64,000 bases of DNA from Pseudomonas mucoides (GTDB lineage: Bacteria > Pseudomonadota > Gammaproteobacteria > Pseudomonadales > Pseudomonadaceae), in assembly GCF_015461845.1 (NCBI RefSeq), contig NZ_JACOPW010000004.1, forward strand, positions 62,001 to 126,000, read 5' to 3'. Made by a program: the position numbers and the translations under genes. Shown in pieces: positions 1 through 10,805 of the stretch. A model generated the notes under the pieces. The model was not told the DNA's origin. It was given only the letters and a program-made list of their open reading frames with translations, and made no database searches. Positions within the stretch are counted from its first letter, which is position 1, and every line of letters begins with the position of its first letter.

Positions 1-2202
<2,202 letters not shown>

Positions 2203-2509
2203 ATCGGCAGGATCTTCCACACTAAAGGGATGGAGGGCGGCCCCGTGAGTCGCCCGTGCAGCCCTCATGGCCGCATGCGAACGAGCATTCTACCCGGAAA
2301 CGATGGTGAGGAAAGTGGCGTTATTCCACGATGCATGCACTGCGCTGTAACGGGGCTCACTTAAAATAAGGGCTTTTTGCTGAACTTCAAGCCGTTCACG
2401 GCAGAAGTTACTTGTTGATTTAATGGGTAAAGCGCGCGCAAAGCAATGGGTCAGGTGCAGGAGGTGCTTTCTGCTACCATAGCGGCTCTGTTACTTCAGG
2501 TGTCTGATC
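2203..2509. other. Divergent secA/dciA intergenic region with a candidate secA promoter
   Basis: The 307 bp between two divergent starts should hold both promoters. On the minus strand a TTGAAG (2385-2390) and a TATTTT (2363-2368) are separated by 16 bp, a fair sigma-70 match that would give a leader of roughly 150 nt for secA. I saw no convincing promoter for dciA and no open frame with a ribosome site. A SecM-like leader peptide was looked for and not found. Confidence 0.35.
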
Positions 2510-2965
2510 ATGGCATTTCGCCCTCTTACGGCCAGAGCACCCGCCGTTCTGCTTCGCGAAGCCAAGCCGCTGAAAGCTATTTTTGGCCACGCTCAACGCC
2601 TGGGTCATTTACAACGCCTGCTCGAAAGCCAGCTGCAGCCCGCCGCTCGCGAACACTGCCATGTTGCTTCGTGGCGCGAAGGCAGTTTGTTGCTGATCGT
2701 CACCGACGGACACTGGGCAACGCGCCTGCGCTATCAGCAAAAGCGTCTGCAACGCCAGTTACAGATGTTTGACGAGTTTGCCAGCCTGACCCGGATTCTG
2801 TTCAAGGTGCAGCCACCGACCGTGCAACAAGGCGCGGCGGGGCACACCATCAGTTTGTCGTCCGATGCGGGCGCGACCATTCAGGCCACGGCCGACGGGA
2901 TCAGCGATCCAAATCTGCGGGCTGCGCTGGAACGCCTTGCGGCGCACGCAAAACCAAAGACCTGA
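2510..2965 (+). CDS. dciA: DciA-type replicative helicase loader (DUF721)
   Basis: This 151-residue protein begins MAFRPLTARAP and carries a DUF721 domain over its N-terminal two thirds (roughly residues 10-105, including REHCHVASWREGSLLLIV). DUF721 proteins of the DciA family load the replicative helicase DnaB in bacteria that lack DnaC, as shown for P. aeruginosa PA4405. The C-terminal part (about 105-151) looks low in order, as is usual for DciA. It is divergent from secA, a neighbourhood known in pseudomonads, but lpxC is not adjacent here. The identification rests on family resemblance and context. Confidence 0.85.
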   Translation: MAFRPLTARAPAVLLREAKPLKAIFGHAQRLGHLQRLLESQLQPAAREHCHVASWREGSLLLIVTDGHWATRLRYQQKRLQRQLQMFDEFASLTRILFKVQPPTVQQGAAGHTISLSSDAGATIQATADGISDPNLRAALERLAAHAKPKT

Positions 2966-2975
2966 CACGCCGATT

Positions 2976-3069
2976 TTTGTAGGCGCTGGGCTTGCCTGCG
3001 ATGGGCGCGCCGCAGTGCAACAGATACACCGCGTTATCGTTCATCGCGGGCAAGCCATGCTCCTACAAG
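2976..3069. repeat. REP pair (degenerate, inverted)
   Basis: Left arm TTGTAGGCGCTGGGCTTGCC near 2977 and right arm CATCGCGGGCAAGC near 3042 ending CTCCTACAA form an imperfect inverted pair. This is the Pseudomonas REP layout, placed between the convergent ends of dciA and the HerA-like ATPase. Confidence 0.75.
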
Positions 3070-3071
3070 GT

Positions 3072-4559
3072 TCAGCGGCTTTTTTTGCCGCCGAGCAACG
3101 ACCCCATCAACCCGCGTACCAATTGTCGGCCCAACTGATTAGCCGCCTGTCGCATCGCCGACTTCAGGGCCTGCCCGGCCGCCGTGCCGAGAAACTCCCC
3201 GGCCTGTTCGGTGAAACTTGGCTCTTGGGGCGCAGGTTTGGCCGGCGCGGCCTCGGGATCAGGTGCCAACCCCTTGCGCCCCATCAGCACTTCATAGGCC
3301 GATTCCCGATCTATCGGCTTGTCGTAGCGTCCCTGCAACGGCGAACCGGCGATCAGTGCCGCACGCTCGGCCTCGCTCAACGGCCCGATCCGCGATTGTG
3401 GTGGCGCGATCAACACACGCTGAACCATCTCCGGCGTGCCTTTATCGGCCAGCGTCCCGACCAGCGCCTCGCCGATCCCCAGCTCGGTCAACACCGACAA
3501 GGCATCGAACGCCGGGTTCGGCCGGAAGCCCTCGGCCACGGCGCGCAGGGACTTCTGTTCCTTGGCGGTGAACGCACGCAAACCGTGCTGGATGCGCAGC
3601 CCCAACTGAGCCAGCACGTCATCCGGCAGGTCACCCGGCGATTGGGTGACGAAATACACGCCCACGCCTTTCGAGCGAATCAGCCGCACCACTTGTTCCA
3701 GTCGATCCTGCAGCGCCTTGGGCGTCCCGGCGAACAGCAAATGGGCTTCGTCGAAAAACAACGCCAGCAGCGGTTTGTCCGCATCACCGCGCTCCGGTAA
3801 TTGCTCGAACAGCTCGGCGAGCAGCCACAGCAGGAATGTCGCGTACACCTTCGGGGCTTCGTGAACCAGACGACTGGCATCCAGCAAATGAATGCGCCCG
3901 CGACCGTCAGCAGTTGGTTGCAGAATGTCTTCGAGTTGCAGCGCCGGTTCGCCGAACAGCGCTTCGGCGCCTTGTTGCTCCAGCGTGGCCAGCCGCCGCA
4001 ACAGCGCTTGACTGGAACCGGTGGTCATCAACGCGGCGTCATCGCCGAGCAATTCGGGGTTATCACGCAGGTGATTGAGCAGCGCCTTGAGGTCCTTGAG
4101 GTCGAGCAGCAACAGCCCTTCGCGGTCCGCCACCTTGAACGCCGCGTACAGCGCCGACTGCTGGCTGTCGGTCAGTTCCAGCAGACTGCCGAGCAACAAC
4201 GGGCCCATTTCACTCAAGGTGGTGCGCAATGGATGACCGGACTGGCCATGAATGTCCCACAGCGTCACGGGATACGCCTGGGGCTTGTGGTTCAGCCACG
4301 GCATCCCGGCGATGCGCTCGGCGATCTTGCCTTGGGGGGTGCCGGCGGCGCCGAGGCCACACAGATCGCCTTTGATATCGGCGGCAAACACCGCCACGCC
4401 TGCGTCGCTGAAGGCTTCGGCCATGCGCTGCAAGGTGACGGTTTTACCGGTCCCGGTAGCGCCGGCGACCAGGCCGTGACGATTTGCCAGACGCATGGCC
4501 TGGGCGATGGACTGGCCGGCAAGGTCGGCACCGAGAACGAGTTGCGATGAGTCAGGCAT
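3072..4559 (-). CDS. HerA/YjgR-type ATPase (DUF853)
   Basis: This 495-residue P-loop ATPase matches the length of E. coli YjgR (about 500). Walker A is GATGTGKT at residues 33-40, and a Walker B-like LLALFFDEAHLLF lies in the middle of the chain. The C-terminal part is rich in Ala, Pro and Gln and then basic (RQLVRGLMGSLLGGKKSR). DUF853 proteins belong to the HerA/FtsK superfamily; the cellular role of YjgR is not established, and DNA or protein translocation is only an inference. The start MPDSSQLVLGADL is the first ATG and leaves a clean intergenic region before the chemoreceptor gene. Confidence 0.9.
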   Translation of the reverse strand: MPDSSQLVLGADLAGQSIAQAMRLANRHGLVAGATGTGKTVTLQRMAEAFSDAGVAVFAADIKGDLCGLGAAGTPQGKIAERIAGMPWLNHKPQAYPVTLWDIHGQSGHPLRTTLSEMGPLLLGSLLELTDSQQSALYAAFKVADREGLLLLDLKDLKALLNHLRDNPELLGDDAALMTTGSSQALLRRLATLEQQGAEALFGEPALQLEDILQPTADGRGRIHLLDASRLVHEAPKVYATFLLWLLAELFEQLPERGDADKPLLALFFDEAHLLFAGTPKALQDRLEQVVRLIRSKGVGVYFVTQSPGDLPDDVLAQLGLRIQHGLRAFTAKEQKSLRAVAEGFRPNPAFDALSVLTELGIGEALVGTLADKGTPEMVQRVLIAPPQSRIGPLSEAERAALIAGSPLQGRYDKPIDRESAYEVLMGRKGLAPDPEAAPAKPAPQEPSFTEQAGEFLGTAAGQALKSAMRQAANQLGRQLVRGLMGSLLGGKKSR

Positions 4560-4575
4560 TTGGTCACCTAATGGT

Positions 4576-4602
4576 TAATCTTTGATCCGGCGCGGCCGAT
4601 AC
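4576..4602 (+). promoter_or_regulatory. Candidate FliA (sigma-28) promoter of the chemoreceptor gene
   Basis: TAATCTTT (4576-4583), 11 bp, then GCCGATAC (4595-4602) matches the FliA consensus TAAAGTTT-N11-GCCGATAA at 13 of 16 positions with exact spacing. It lies about 140 bp before the chemoreceptor ATG. Chemoreceptor genes are common members of the FliA regulon. Confidence 0.55.
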
Positions 4603-4743
4603 AAAAAACGAGACTTCACAGAAATCAGCGCCGGTATTCCCTAAGGACAGGACAGAACTATCAGCTGCTTTTCACCCTGCCCGTTTTGCGTGCCTTTATA
4701 AAAGCACGCCCTGAACAATAAGACCTTAGCGGAACCCCAAGCC

Positions 4744-6633
4744 ATGAACAAAAACCTGCGCTTCAGCCATAAAATTTTGCTTGCCGCCGCCCTCATTGTT
4801 ATTGCTGCCTTCGCCTCGTTCACCCTGTACAACGACTATTTACAGCGCAACGCCATCCGCGAAGACCTGGACAATTACCTCAATGAGATGGGCGACGTCA
4901 CCGCCAACAACATCCAGACCTGGTTGGCCGGTCGTATCCTGCTGATCGATAACCTCGCTCAAAACATCGCCATCAACCCAGAACAGTCCAATGTCGCCAG
5001 CCTGCTTGAGCAGAAAGCCCTGACGTCGACCTTCATGGCGTCCTACCTGGGCGATGCCACTGGCAGCTTTACCATTCGCCCCGACGCCAAGATGCCGGCC
5101 GGCTTCGATCCACGGGTTCGCCCTTGGTATAAAGGTGCCGAAAGCAGCAGCACCGCAACCCTGACCGAACCGTACATCGACGCGGCCACTGGCCAGACCA
5201 TCATCTCCATCGCCACCGCCTCGAAGAAGGCCGGGCAAAGCGTCGGCGTGGTGGGCGGCGACCTGAGCCTGCAAACCCTGATCGACACCCTCAGCGCCCG
5301 TGATTTTGACGGCATGGGGTATGCGTTCCTGGTCAGCGCCGACGGTAAAATCCTGGTGCACCCGGACAAAGCACTGGTCATGAAGTCCCTGGGCGAGGCG
5401 TACCCGAAAAATACCCCGCGCATCAGCAGCGACTTCAGTGAGGTCGACGTCGACGGCAAGACCCGTATCGTCACCTTCACCGCGATCAAAGGCCTGCCAT
5501 CGGTCAACTGGTACATCGGCCTGTCGGTGGACAAGGACAAAGCCTTCTCGATGCTCAGTTCGTTCCGTGCATCCGCCGTGGTCGCGACCATTATTGCCGT
5601 GGCGATCATCATCGCGCTGCTGGGCATGCTGATTCGCATCCTGATCCAGCCGCTGCACGTCATGACCCGCGCCATGGAAGACATCGCCGACGGTGAAGGC
5701 GACCTGACCAAACGCCTGACCATCCAGAACAACGACGAATTCGGCATCCTCGGCACCGCGTTCAACCGTTTTGTGGAACGTATTCACACCTCGATTCGCG
5801 AAGTGTCCTCGGCCACCGGGCAAGTCAACGAAGTGGCACTGCGCGTGGTGGCCGCCTCGAACTCGTCGATGTTCAACTCCGATCAGCAGGCCTCGCGCAC
5901 CAGCAGCGTCGCCGCCGCGATCAATCAGCTCGGGGCCGCCGCCCAGGAAATCGCCCGCAACGCCGCGCAAGCGTCGAGTCAGGCCAGCGATGCCCGCAGC
6001 CTGGCCGAAGACGGCCAGCAAGTGGTGGACCGCAGCATCAAAGCGATGAATCAGCTGTCGAGCATGCTCAGCGCCTCGAGCACCAACATCGAATCGCTGA
6101 ACAGCAAAACCGTGAACATCGGCCAGATCCTCGAAGTGATCACCAGCATTTCCCAGCAAACCAACCTGCTGGCACTCAACGCGGCCATCGAAGCCGCCCG
6201 TGCCGGTGAAGCCGGCCGCGGTTTCGCGGTGGTAGCAGATGAAGTGCGCAACCTGGCGCACCGCACGCAGGAATCGGCGCAACAGGTACAGACCATGATC
6301 GAGGAGCTGCAAGTCGGCGCCCGCGAATCCGTCAGCACCATGAGCGACAGCCAGCGCCACAGTCAGGACAGCGTTGAAATCGCCAACCTGGCGGGCGAGC
6401 GGTTGAACAGTGTGACGTTGCGCATCGGCGAAATCGACGGGATGAACCAGTCGGTGGCCACCGCGACGGAAGAGCAGACAGCGGTGGTGGAGTCGATCAA
6501 CGTCGACATTACCGAGATCAATACGCTGAACCAGGAAGGCGTGGAGAACCTGCAATCGACGTTGCGCGCGTGCTCGGATCTTGAGCAGCAGGCTTCGCGG
6601 CTTAAGCAGCTGGTCGGCAGTTTCCGTATCTAG
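4744..6633 (+). CDS. Methyl-accepting chemotaxis protein, PctA/CtaA-type amino-acid receptor
   Basis: This 629-residue receptor has a first membrane helix at about 8-30, a periplasmic dCACHE_1 domain at about 35-275, a second helix at about 276-300, a HAMP domain, and a cytoplasmic signalling hairpin whose tip contains the conserved TNLLALNAAIEAARAGEAGRGFAVVADEVR run. The dCACHE amino-acid motif is present at the PctA numbering: R126, W128, Y129, Y144, D146 and D173. Position 121, normally Tyr, is Phe. PctA/B/C of P. aeruginosa and CtaA/B/C of P. fluorescens sense amino acids or GABA, so an amino acid is the likely ligand. The chain ends GSFRI, with no CheR-tethering pentapeptide. Which paralogue it is cannot be told from this window. 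Confidence 0.92.
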   Translation: MNKNLRFSHKILLAAALIVIAAFASFTLYNDYLQRNAIREDLDNYLNEMGDVTANNIQTWLAGRILLIDNLAQNIAINPEQSNVASLLEQKALTSTFMASYLGDATGSFTIRPDAKMPAGFDPRVRPWYKGAESSSTATLTEPYIDAATGQTIISIATASKKAGQSVGVVGGDLSLQTLIDTLSARDFDGMGYAFLVSADGKILVHPDKALVMKSLGEAYPKNTPRISSDFSEVDVDGKTRIVTFTAIKGLPSVNWYIGLSVDKDKAFSMLSSFRASAVVATIIAVAIIIALLGMLIRILIQPLHVMTRAMEDIADGEGDLTKRLTIQNNDEFGILGTAFNRFVERIHTSIREVSSATGQVNEVALRVVAASNSSMFNSDQQASRTSSVAAAINQLGAAAQEIARNAAQASSQASDARSLAEDGQQVVDRSIKAMNQLSSMLSASSTNIESLNSKTVNIGQILEVITSISQQTNLLALNAAIEAARAGEAGRGFAVVADEVRNLAHRTQESAQQVQTMIEELQVGARESVSTMSDSQRHSQDSVEIANLAGERLNSVTLRIGEIDGMNQSVATATEEQTAVVESINVDITEINTLNQEGVENLQSTLRACSDLEQQASRLKQLVGSFRI

Positions 6634-6647
6634 TGTCAGTTAGGGCC

Positions 6648-6716
6648 CCATCGCGAGCAGGCTCACTCCTATAAGGTTTTGCACTGAACCTGTGGGAGTG
6701 AGCCTGCTCGCGATAG
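6648..6716. repeat. REP pair (GCGAGCAGGCTCACTCC type)
   Basis: Left arm CATCGCGAGCAGGCTCACTC from 6649 and right arm GGGAGTGAGCCTGCTCGCGA ending near 6713 are inverted copies around a short spacer, between two same-strand genes. Confidence 0.9.
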
Positions 6717-6832
6717 CGGTCTATCAAACACCACAAAAGCCCCGCTAACACCCCACCACAAAACCCCAGCCGAACATCTATCCTTCATAAAGGTCAATCA
6801 AGGGAGAACAACAGACCGGAGGGCCGCTCATC

Positions 6833-7945
6833 GTGCATATCGCGGACATCACCATGTTCTACGCCCCGGCCAGCGGTGGCGTGCGCACGTATCTGGATGC
6901 CAAGCACCGTCGCCTGGTGATCAAGCCAGGCATTCGCCACAGTCTGTTGATTCCAGGCGCACACCTGAGTGAAACGGATGGCGTCTACACAGTTCCCGCC
7001 CCCGCCCTGCCCTTTGGCAAGGGTTATCGTTTTCCCCTCCGCCTCGCTCCCTGGCGAAATGTCCTGCAGGATTTACAGCCCGATCTGATCGAAGTGGGCG
7101 ACCCGTACCTCACCGCCTGGGCCGCACTCGACGCGCGGCGCCAACTGGATGTCCCGGTTATCGGTTTTTATCACTCGGACTTGCCGCTGCTGGTCAGCAA
7201 CCGGATGGGGAATTGGGTTACCACCAATGTCGAGGCCTATGTCAGCAAGCTGTATGGCAACTTCGACCGGGTGCTGGCGCCGAGCCGGGTCATGGCCGAC
7301 AAATTGAGCGGGCTGGGCGTGAAAAACGTCTATGTCCAACCTCTGGGCGTGGATTTGCACACCTTCAATCCCGATGCCCGGGACCCTGGCCTGCGCGCCG
7401 AACTGGGCATTGATGAAAATACGCATCTGCTGATTTTCGCCGGGCGCGGTTCCAAGGAAAAAAACCTGCCGGTGCTGCTCAAGTGCATGGCACGTCTGGG
7501 GCCGCGTTTTCACCTGCTGCTGGTGGGTTCGTCGATGCCGGCCACGGTGCCGGACAACGTCACGGTGGTCGATGGGTTCTGCCCGGCCGCACACTTGGCG
7601 CGCTTGATGGCCAGCGCCGATGCCTTGTTGCATGCCGGCGACCAGGAAACGTTCGGGCTGGTGATACTCGAAGCCATGGCCAGCGGTATTCCGGTGGTCG
7701 CCGTGGCGGCCGGTGCCTTTCCGGAAATTGTGACCGAGCACTGCGGTTTGCTTTGCACGCCGAACAATTCAACAGCCATGGCCGACGCCGTTCGCGAGTT
7801 GTTCAGCCAGGGCAGCGTGGCGCTGGGGAAATCAGCGCGCAGTCATGTCGAGCGCCAATACAGCTGGGACATGGTGGTCAACAGCCTGCTGGGGCACTAT
7901 CACGCCGTTCTCGGCAGCCAATGGCCGCTGGTGGCTCATGGTTAA
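6833..7945 (+). CDS. Group 1 (GT4-like) glycosyltransferase
   Basis: This 370-residue, two-Rossmann-domain (GT-B) sugar transferase contains the C-terminal donor-site pattern of GT4 enzymes: FAGRGSKEKNLPVLL near 205-220, then HAGDQETFGLVILEAMASGIPVV near 265-288 with the E-x7-E signature. The start is GTG at 6833, chosen because GGAGGG (6818-6823) sits nine bases before it and the first residues MHIADITMFY are typical. It heads an operon: the next gene starts inside its last codons. From its neighbours it may glycosylate an envelope or glycolipid substrate; the sugar and acceptor are unknown. PAO1 PA4311 is the likely positional counterpart. Confidence 0.88.
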   Translation: MHIADITMFYAPASGGVRTYLDAKHRRLVIKPGIRHSLLIPGAHLSETDGVYTVPAPALPFGKGYRFPLRLAPWRNVLQDLQPDLIEVGDPYLTAWAALDARRQLDVPVIGFYHSDLPLLVSNRMGNWVTTNVEAYVSKLYGNFDRVLAPSRVMADKLSGLGVKNVYVQPLGVDLHTFNPDARDPGLRAELGIDENTHLLIFAGRGSKEKNLPVLLKCMARLGPRFHLLLVGSSMPATVPDNVTVVDGFCPAAHLARLMASADALLHAGDQETFGLVILEAMASGIPVVAVAAGAFPEIVTEHCGLLCTPNNSTAMADAVRELFSQGSVALGKSARSHVERQYSWDMVVNSLLGHYHAVLGSQWPLVAHG

Positions 7946-8714
7946 CCCGATGAGTCCACCCAGCGTCTTACTGGTACTGCATGACGTTGCGCCGCCCACC
8001 TTGGCCGACTATCAACCGTTCGTTGAAGCCGTCGACGCCTTGGGCGAGGTGCCGATGACCTGGCTGGTGGTGCCGGATTTTCACAAACACAACGGCCTTG
8101 AGGCTCATCCGGAATTTCGACGTGTGCTCACCCATCGTGTTGCACGAGGTGACGAACTGGCCTTGCACGGCTACTTTCATTGCGATGAGGGCCCTCCGCC
8201 CGACACCCCGCGAGACTGGTTCATGCGTCGGATCTACACCCATGAAGGCGAGTTTTACACCCTGTCGCAACGCGCCGCGCTCGACCGGTTGCGCGCCGGC
8301 ATTGAGGTCTTTGATCGTTACAACTGGCCGCTGGAAGGTTTTGTCGCCCCGGCCTGGCTGATGAGCGAAGGGACGCGCGAGGCCTTGCGCCAACTGCCAC
8401 TGCGCTACACCAGCGATTCGCAGCATCTATATCAACTGCCGGATTTCACACCGATGGATGCACCCGGCCTGGTCTGGAGTGCGCGCAGTGCCTGGCGCCG
8501 GGGCCTGTCGAAACTGCTCAGCGATCAGCGCGAACAACAATGGCGCGAGGCGCCGGTCATTCGGCTGGGCCTGCACCCGGTGGACATGCGCCATGAGTTC
8601 TCCCGGCATTACTGGTTGCAAACCCTCAAGCGTTTGCTCGATGGCGGGCGCGTACCGATGACCAAATCGCAATGGCTGGCGCGGCAACGCGCCCCGCTCG
8701 GCCGCGCCGCATGA
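7938..8714 (+). CDS. DUF2334 polysaccharide deacetylase-like protein
   Basis: The 258-residue product opens MVNPMSPPSVLLVLHDVAPP; the HDV motif and the later LALHGYFH are the metal-site signatures of the DUF2334 branch of the NodB/polysaccharide deacetylase fold. A third motif, LGLHPVDMRH, lies near the C-terminus. The ATG at 7938 overlaps the end of the glycosyltransferase gene; an in-frame ATG at 7950 is an alternative. It also overlaps the next gene by ATGA, so the three are probably translationally coupled. The likely role is trimming an N-acyl or O-acyl group from a surface glycan, inferred from fold only. Confidence 0.85.
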   Translation: MVNPMSPPSVLLVLHDVAPPTLADYQPFVEAVDALGEVPMTWLVVPDFHKHNGLEAHPEFRRVLTHRVARGDELALHGYFHCDEGPPPDTPRDWFMRRIYTHEGEFYTLSQRAALDRLRAGIEVFDRYNWPLEGFVAPAWLMSEGTREALRQLPLRYTSDSQHLYQLPDFTPMDAPGLVWSARSAWRRGLSKLLSDQREQQWREAPVIRLGLHPVDMRHEFSRHYWLQTLKRLLDGGRVPMTKSQWLARQRAPLGRAA

Positions 8715-9706
8715 GCCGGGGCATTCTGCTGTTCGTCGCCCTGCTGGCGGCGGTGCTGATCCCGCTGCTGCTGGGCGGCAACCAAACCTGGGCGCGGCTG
8801 CAAAGTTTTCCAGTGAGTTGGCTGCTGATCATGTTCGGCATGATTCTGCTGTGCTGGGGGGTGAACACCCTGCGCCTGCGCCTGTTGCTGGGCGATCAGC
8901 GCGACAAGGTCAGCCCGCTCAAAAGCCTCGGCGTCGTCATGGCCGCCGAGTTTGCCTATTGCGCCACACCCGGCGGCAGCGGCGGACCGCTGGCGATCAT
9001 GGCGTTGCTGGCACGCCATGGTGTGCGACCGGCCAGGGGCAGCGCGGTGTTCGCCATGGATCAACTCAGTGATCTGCTGTTTTTTCTCTGTGCGCTGAGC
9101 GGGATTCTGATTTATGCGCTGTTCCAGCACCTCAGCCAGCGCATGGAGTGGCTACTGACCGTCAGCGTGATTTCGATGGTCGGTGGGTTGATCTGCTGCG
9201 TGATGGTTGCGCGCTACCATCGACTGCTGATTCGCCTGAGCGGGCGGTTACTGGCTCGCCTGAATGTAAAAAGCACAACGCGCCTGCGCTGGGCACGAAA
9301 ACTCCTGCACTTCCTCGCCGCATTCACGGACACATTGAAGTTGCCCTTGCAGACATTGATCACGGTGTTTGCGCTGACCTGCGTGCATTGGGTGTTGCGC
9401 TACAGCGTGTTGTACCTGGCATTGCGCGGGCTGGGAGCGGATGTGCAGTGGGCCTGGTCTTTCTTGATCCAGATGCTCTCACTGAGTGCAGGGCAATTCA
9501 GCTTGCTACCGGGCGGTGCCGGGGCGGCGGAGTTGACGTCGGCCGCCTTGCTGGCGCCGATGGTGGGGAAATCAACCGCCGCAGCGGCGATTCTGATCTG
9601 GCGGGCGGTGACTTATTACTTCTACCTGATCGCGGGTGGCCCCGTGTTTTTATTGATGCTGGGGCGGCCGCTATTGAGGAAGTTGATGAAGTTCAAGCAG
9701 GCTTGA
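8711..9706 (+). CDS. UPF0104 / lysylphosphatidylglycerol synthase-type membrane protein
   Basis: This 331-residue integral membrane protein has about eight hydrophobic helices and the family motif around EFAYCATPGGSGGPLAIMALL (about residues 75-95), plus QFSLLPGGAGAAELTSAALL near 263-282. These match the flippase-like half of MprF (UPF0104/YbhN); the soluble aminoacyl-transferase domain of MprF is absent. The start is the ATG of an ATGA overlap with the DUF2334 gene. It probably moves a lipid-linked substrate across the inner membrane for the glycosyltransferase/deacetylase pair, an inference from the operon. Confidence 0.88.
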   Translation: MSRGILLFVALLAAVLIPLLLGGNQTWARLQSFPVSWLLIMFGMILLCWGVNTLRLRLLLGDQRDKVSPLKSLGVVMAAEFAYCATPGGSGGPLAIMALLARHGVRPARGSAVFAMDQLSDLLFFLCALSGILIYALFQHLSQRMEWLLTVSVISMVGGLICCVMVARYHRLLIRLSGRLLARLNVKSTTRLRWARKLLHFLAAFTDTLKLPLQTLITVFALTCVHWVLRYSVLYLALRGLGADVQWAWSFLIQMLSLSAGQFSLLPGGAGAAELTSAALLAPMVGKSTAAAAILIWRAVTYYFYLIAGGPVFLLMLGRPLLRKLMKFKQA

Positions 9707-9869
9707 TCTTGTCTTCAGGGGCTTGCTGTAACTGTTCCCACAACTCGGCAGCACCGGGGAACTCCGTACCGTCTTCCGGGCTCATGTCATCAGGGTCATA
9801 ACGACTCAGACAACCTTCGCCCAAAGTAGCGGGCGCCTTGGAAGTGGCTTTGTCCAGTGGATCGACCAT
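9693..9869 (-). CDS. Small conserved-looking hypothetical protein (58 aa)
   Basis: The product is acidic (MVDPLDKATSKAP start, central DPDDMSPEDGTEFPGAAELWEQLQ) with no membrane segment. The ATG at 9869 is preferred over an upstream TTG because GAGGA is about eight bases before it. It overlaps the 3' end of the UPF0104 gene tail-to-tail by 14 bp. I do not recognise a domain. The spacing, ribosome site and single-frame composition favour a real gene. Confidence 0.6.
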   Translation of the reverse strand: MVDPLDKATSKAPATLGEGCLSRYDPDDMSPEDGTEFPGAAELWEQLQQAPEDKIKPA

Positions 9870-9895
9870 GGTCAATGTCCTCAGTGCAGAAACGG

Positions 9896-9932
9896 CGAAG
9901 GGCCTGAAGCGATTGAACGCCCAGGCCCTTCG
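9896..9932. terminator. Hairpin after purU
   Basis: Perfect 11-bp arms CGAAGGGCCTG (9896-9906) and CAGGCCCTTCG (9922-9932) lie just past the purU stop. The following T tract on the minus strand is poor, so this may be an RNA-stabilising stem rather than a strong terminator. Confidence 0.5.
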
Positions 9933-9956
9933 AATTTCAACTGTAAAGCACTGTTA

Positions 9957-10805
9957 TCAGAACACGACTGTCTTGTTGCCGTGTACCAACACTCTGTCTT
10001 CCAGGTGATAACGCAGACCGCGTGCCAACACCATTTTCTCGACGTCACGGCCGAAACGCACCATATCTTCAATGCTGTCACTGTGGCTGACACGCACCAC
10101 GTCCTGCTCGATGATCGGGCCGGCATCCAGCTCTTCGGTCACGTAGTGGCAGGTTGCGCCGATCAACTTCACACCGCGCAGGGAGGCCTGATGATACGGC
10201 TTGGCGCCAACGAATGAAGGTAGGAAGCTGTGGTGAATGTTAATGACCTTGTGCGCGTATTCGCTGCACAACGCCGGCGGCAGAATTTGCATGTATCGGG
10301 CAAGTACTACCACTTCAGCATCGTGCTGTTTGACCAGACGCGAGACTTCGGCGAACGCCGGCTCTTTGTCCTGTGGATTGACCGGCACATGGTAATAAGG
10401 AATGCCGTGCCACTCGACCATGCTGCGCAAGTCGTCGTGGTTGGAAATCACGCAGGAGATTTCGCAGTCCAGTTCATCACTGTGCCAGCGGTGCAGCAAG
10501 TCAGCCAGGCAGTGGGATTCGCGGCTGGCCATCAATACCACGCGTTTTTTCTGCGCGGTATCGGTGATGCGCCAATTCATCGAGAACTCTTCAGCTATCG
10601 GTGCAAAGGCTTCGCGGAAGGCTTCGATACCGAAAGGCAGCGAATCGGCACGAATTTCGTGACGCATGAAGAACCAGCCACTGAGGTTGTCCGAGTGATG
10701 GCTCGCTTCGGTGATCCAGCCGTTATGTGACGCCAGAAAGTTACTGACTTTAGCAACGATGCCGACGCGGTCCGGGCAAGCAATCACCAGCCGAAAAGTG
10801 CGCAT
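9957..10805 (-). CDS. purU: Formyltetrahydrofolate deformylase
   Basis: PurU hydrolyses 10-formyl-THF to formate and THF, supplying formate for PurT and balancing one-carbon pools. The 282-residue chain has an N-terminal ACT domain (MRTFRLVIACPDRVGIVAKVSN) and a C-terminal formyltransferase-fold domain with VVVLARYMQILP, INIHHSFLPSFVGAKPYHQA and GATCHYVTEELDAGPII, which hold the conserved Asn/His/Asp catalytic set. The start at 10805 is the one that gives the family N-terminus; an upstream frame extension adds 29 unlikely residues. It is divergent from mvaT, the same order as PAO1 PA4314-PA4315. Confidence 0.95.
   Translation of the reverse strand: MRTFRLVIACPDRVGIVAKVSNFLASHNGWITEASHHSDNLSGWFFMRHEIRADSLPFGIEAFREAFAPIAEEFSMNWRITDTAQKKRVVLMASRESHCLADLLHRWHSDELDCEISCVISNHDDLRSMVEWHGIPYYHVPVNPQDKEPAFAEVSRLVKQHDAEVVVLARYMQILPPALCSEYAHKVINIHHSFLPSFVGAKPYHQASLRGVKLIGATCHYVTEELDAGPIIEQDVVRVSHSDSIEDMVRFGRDVEKMVLARGLRYHLEDRVLVHGNKTVVF

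Noticed and set aside
4840..6555. Long open frame antisense to the chemoreceptor gene
   Set aside because: The plus-strand receptor is complete and motif-rich; the antisense product has no recognisable domain.
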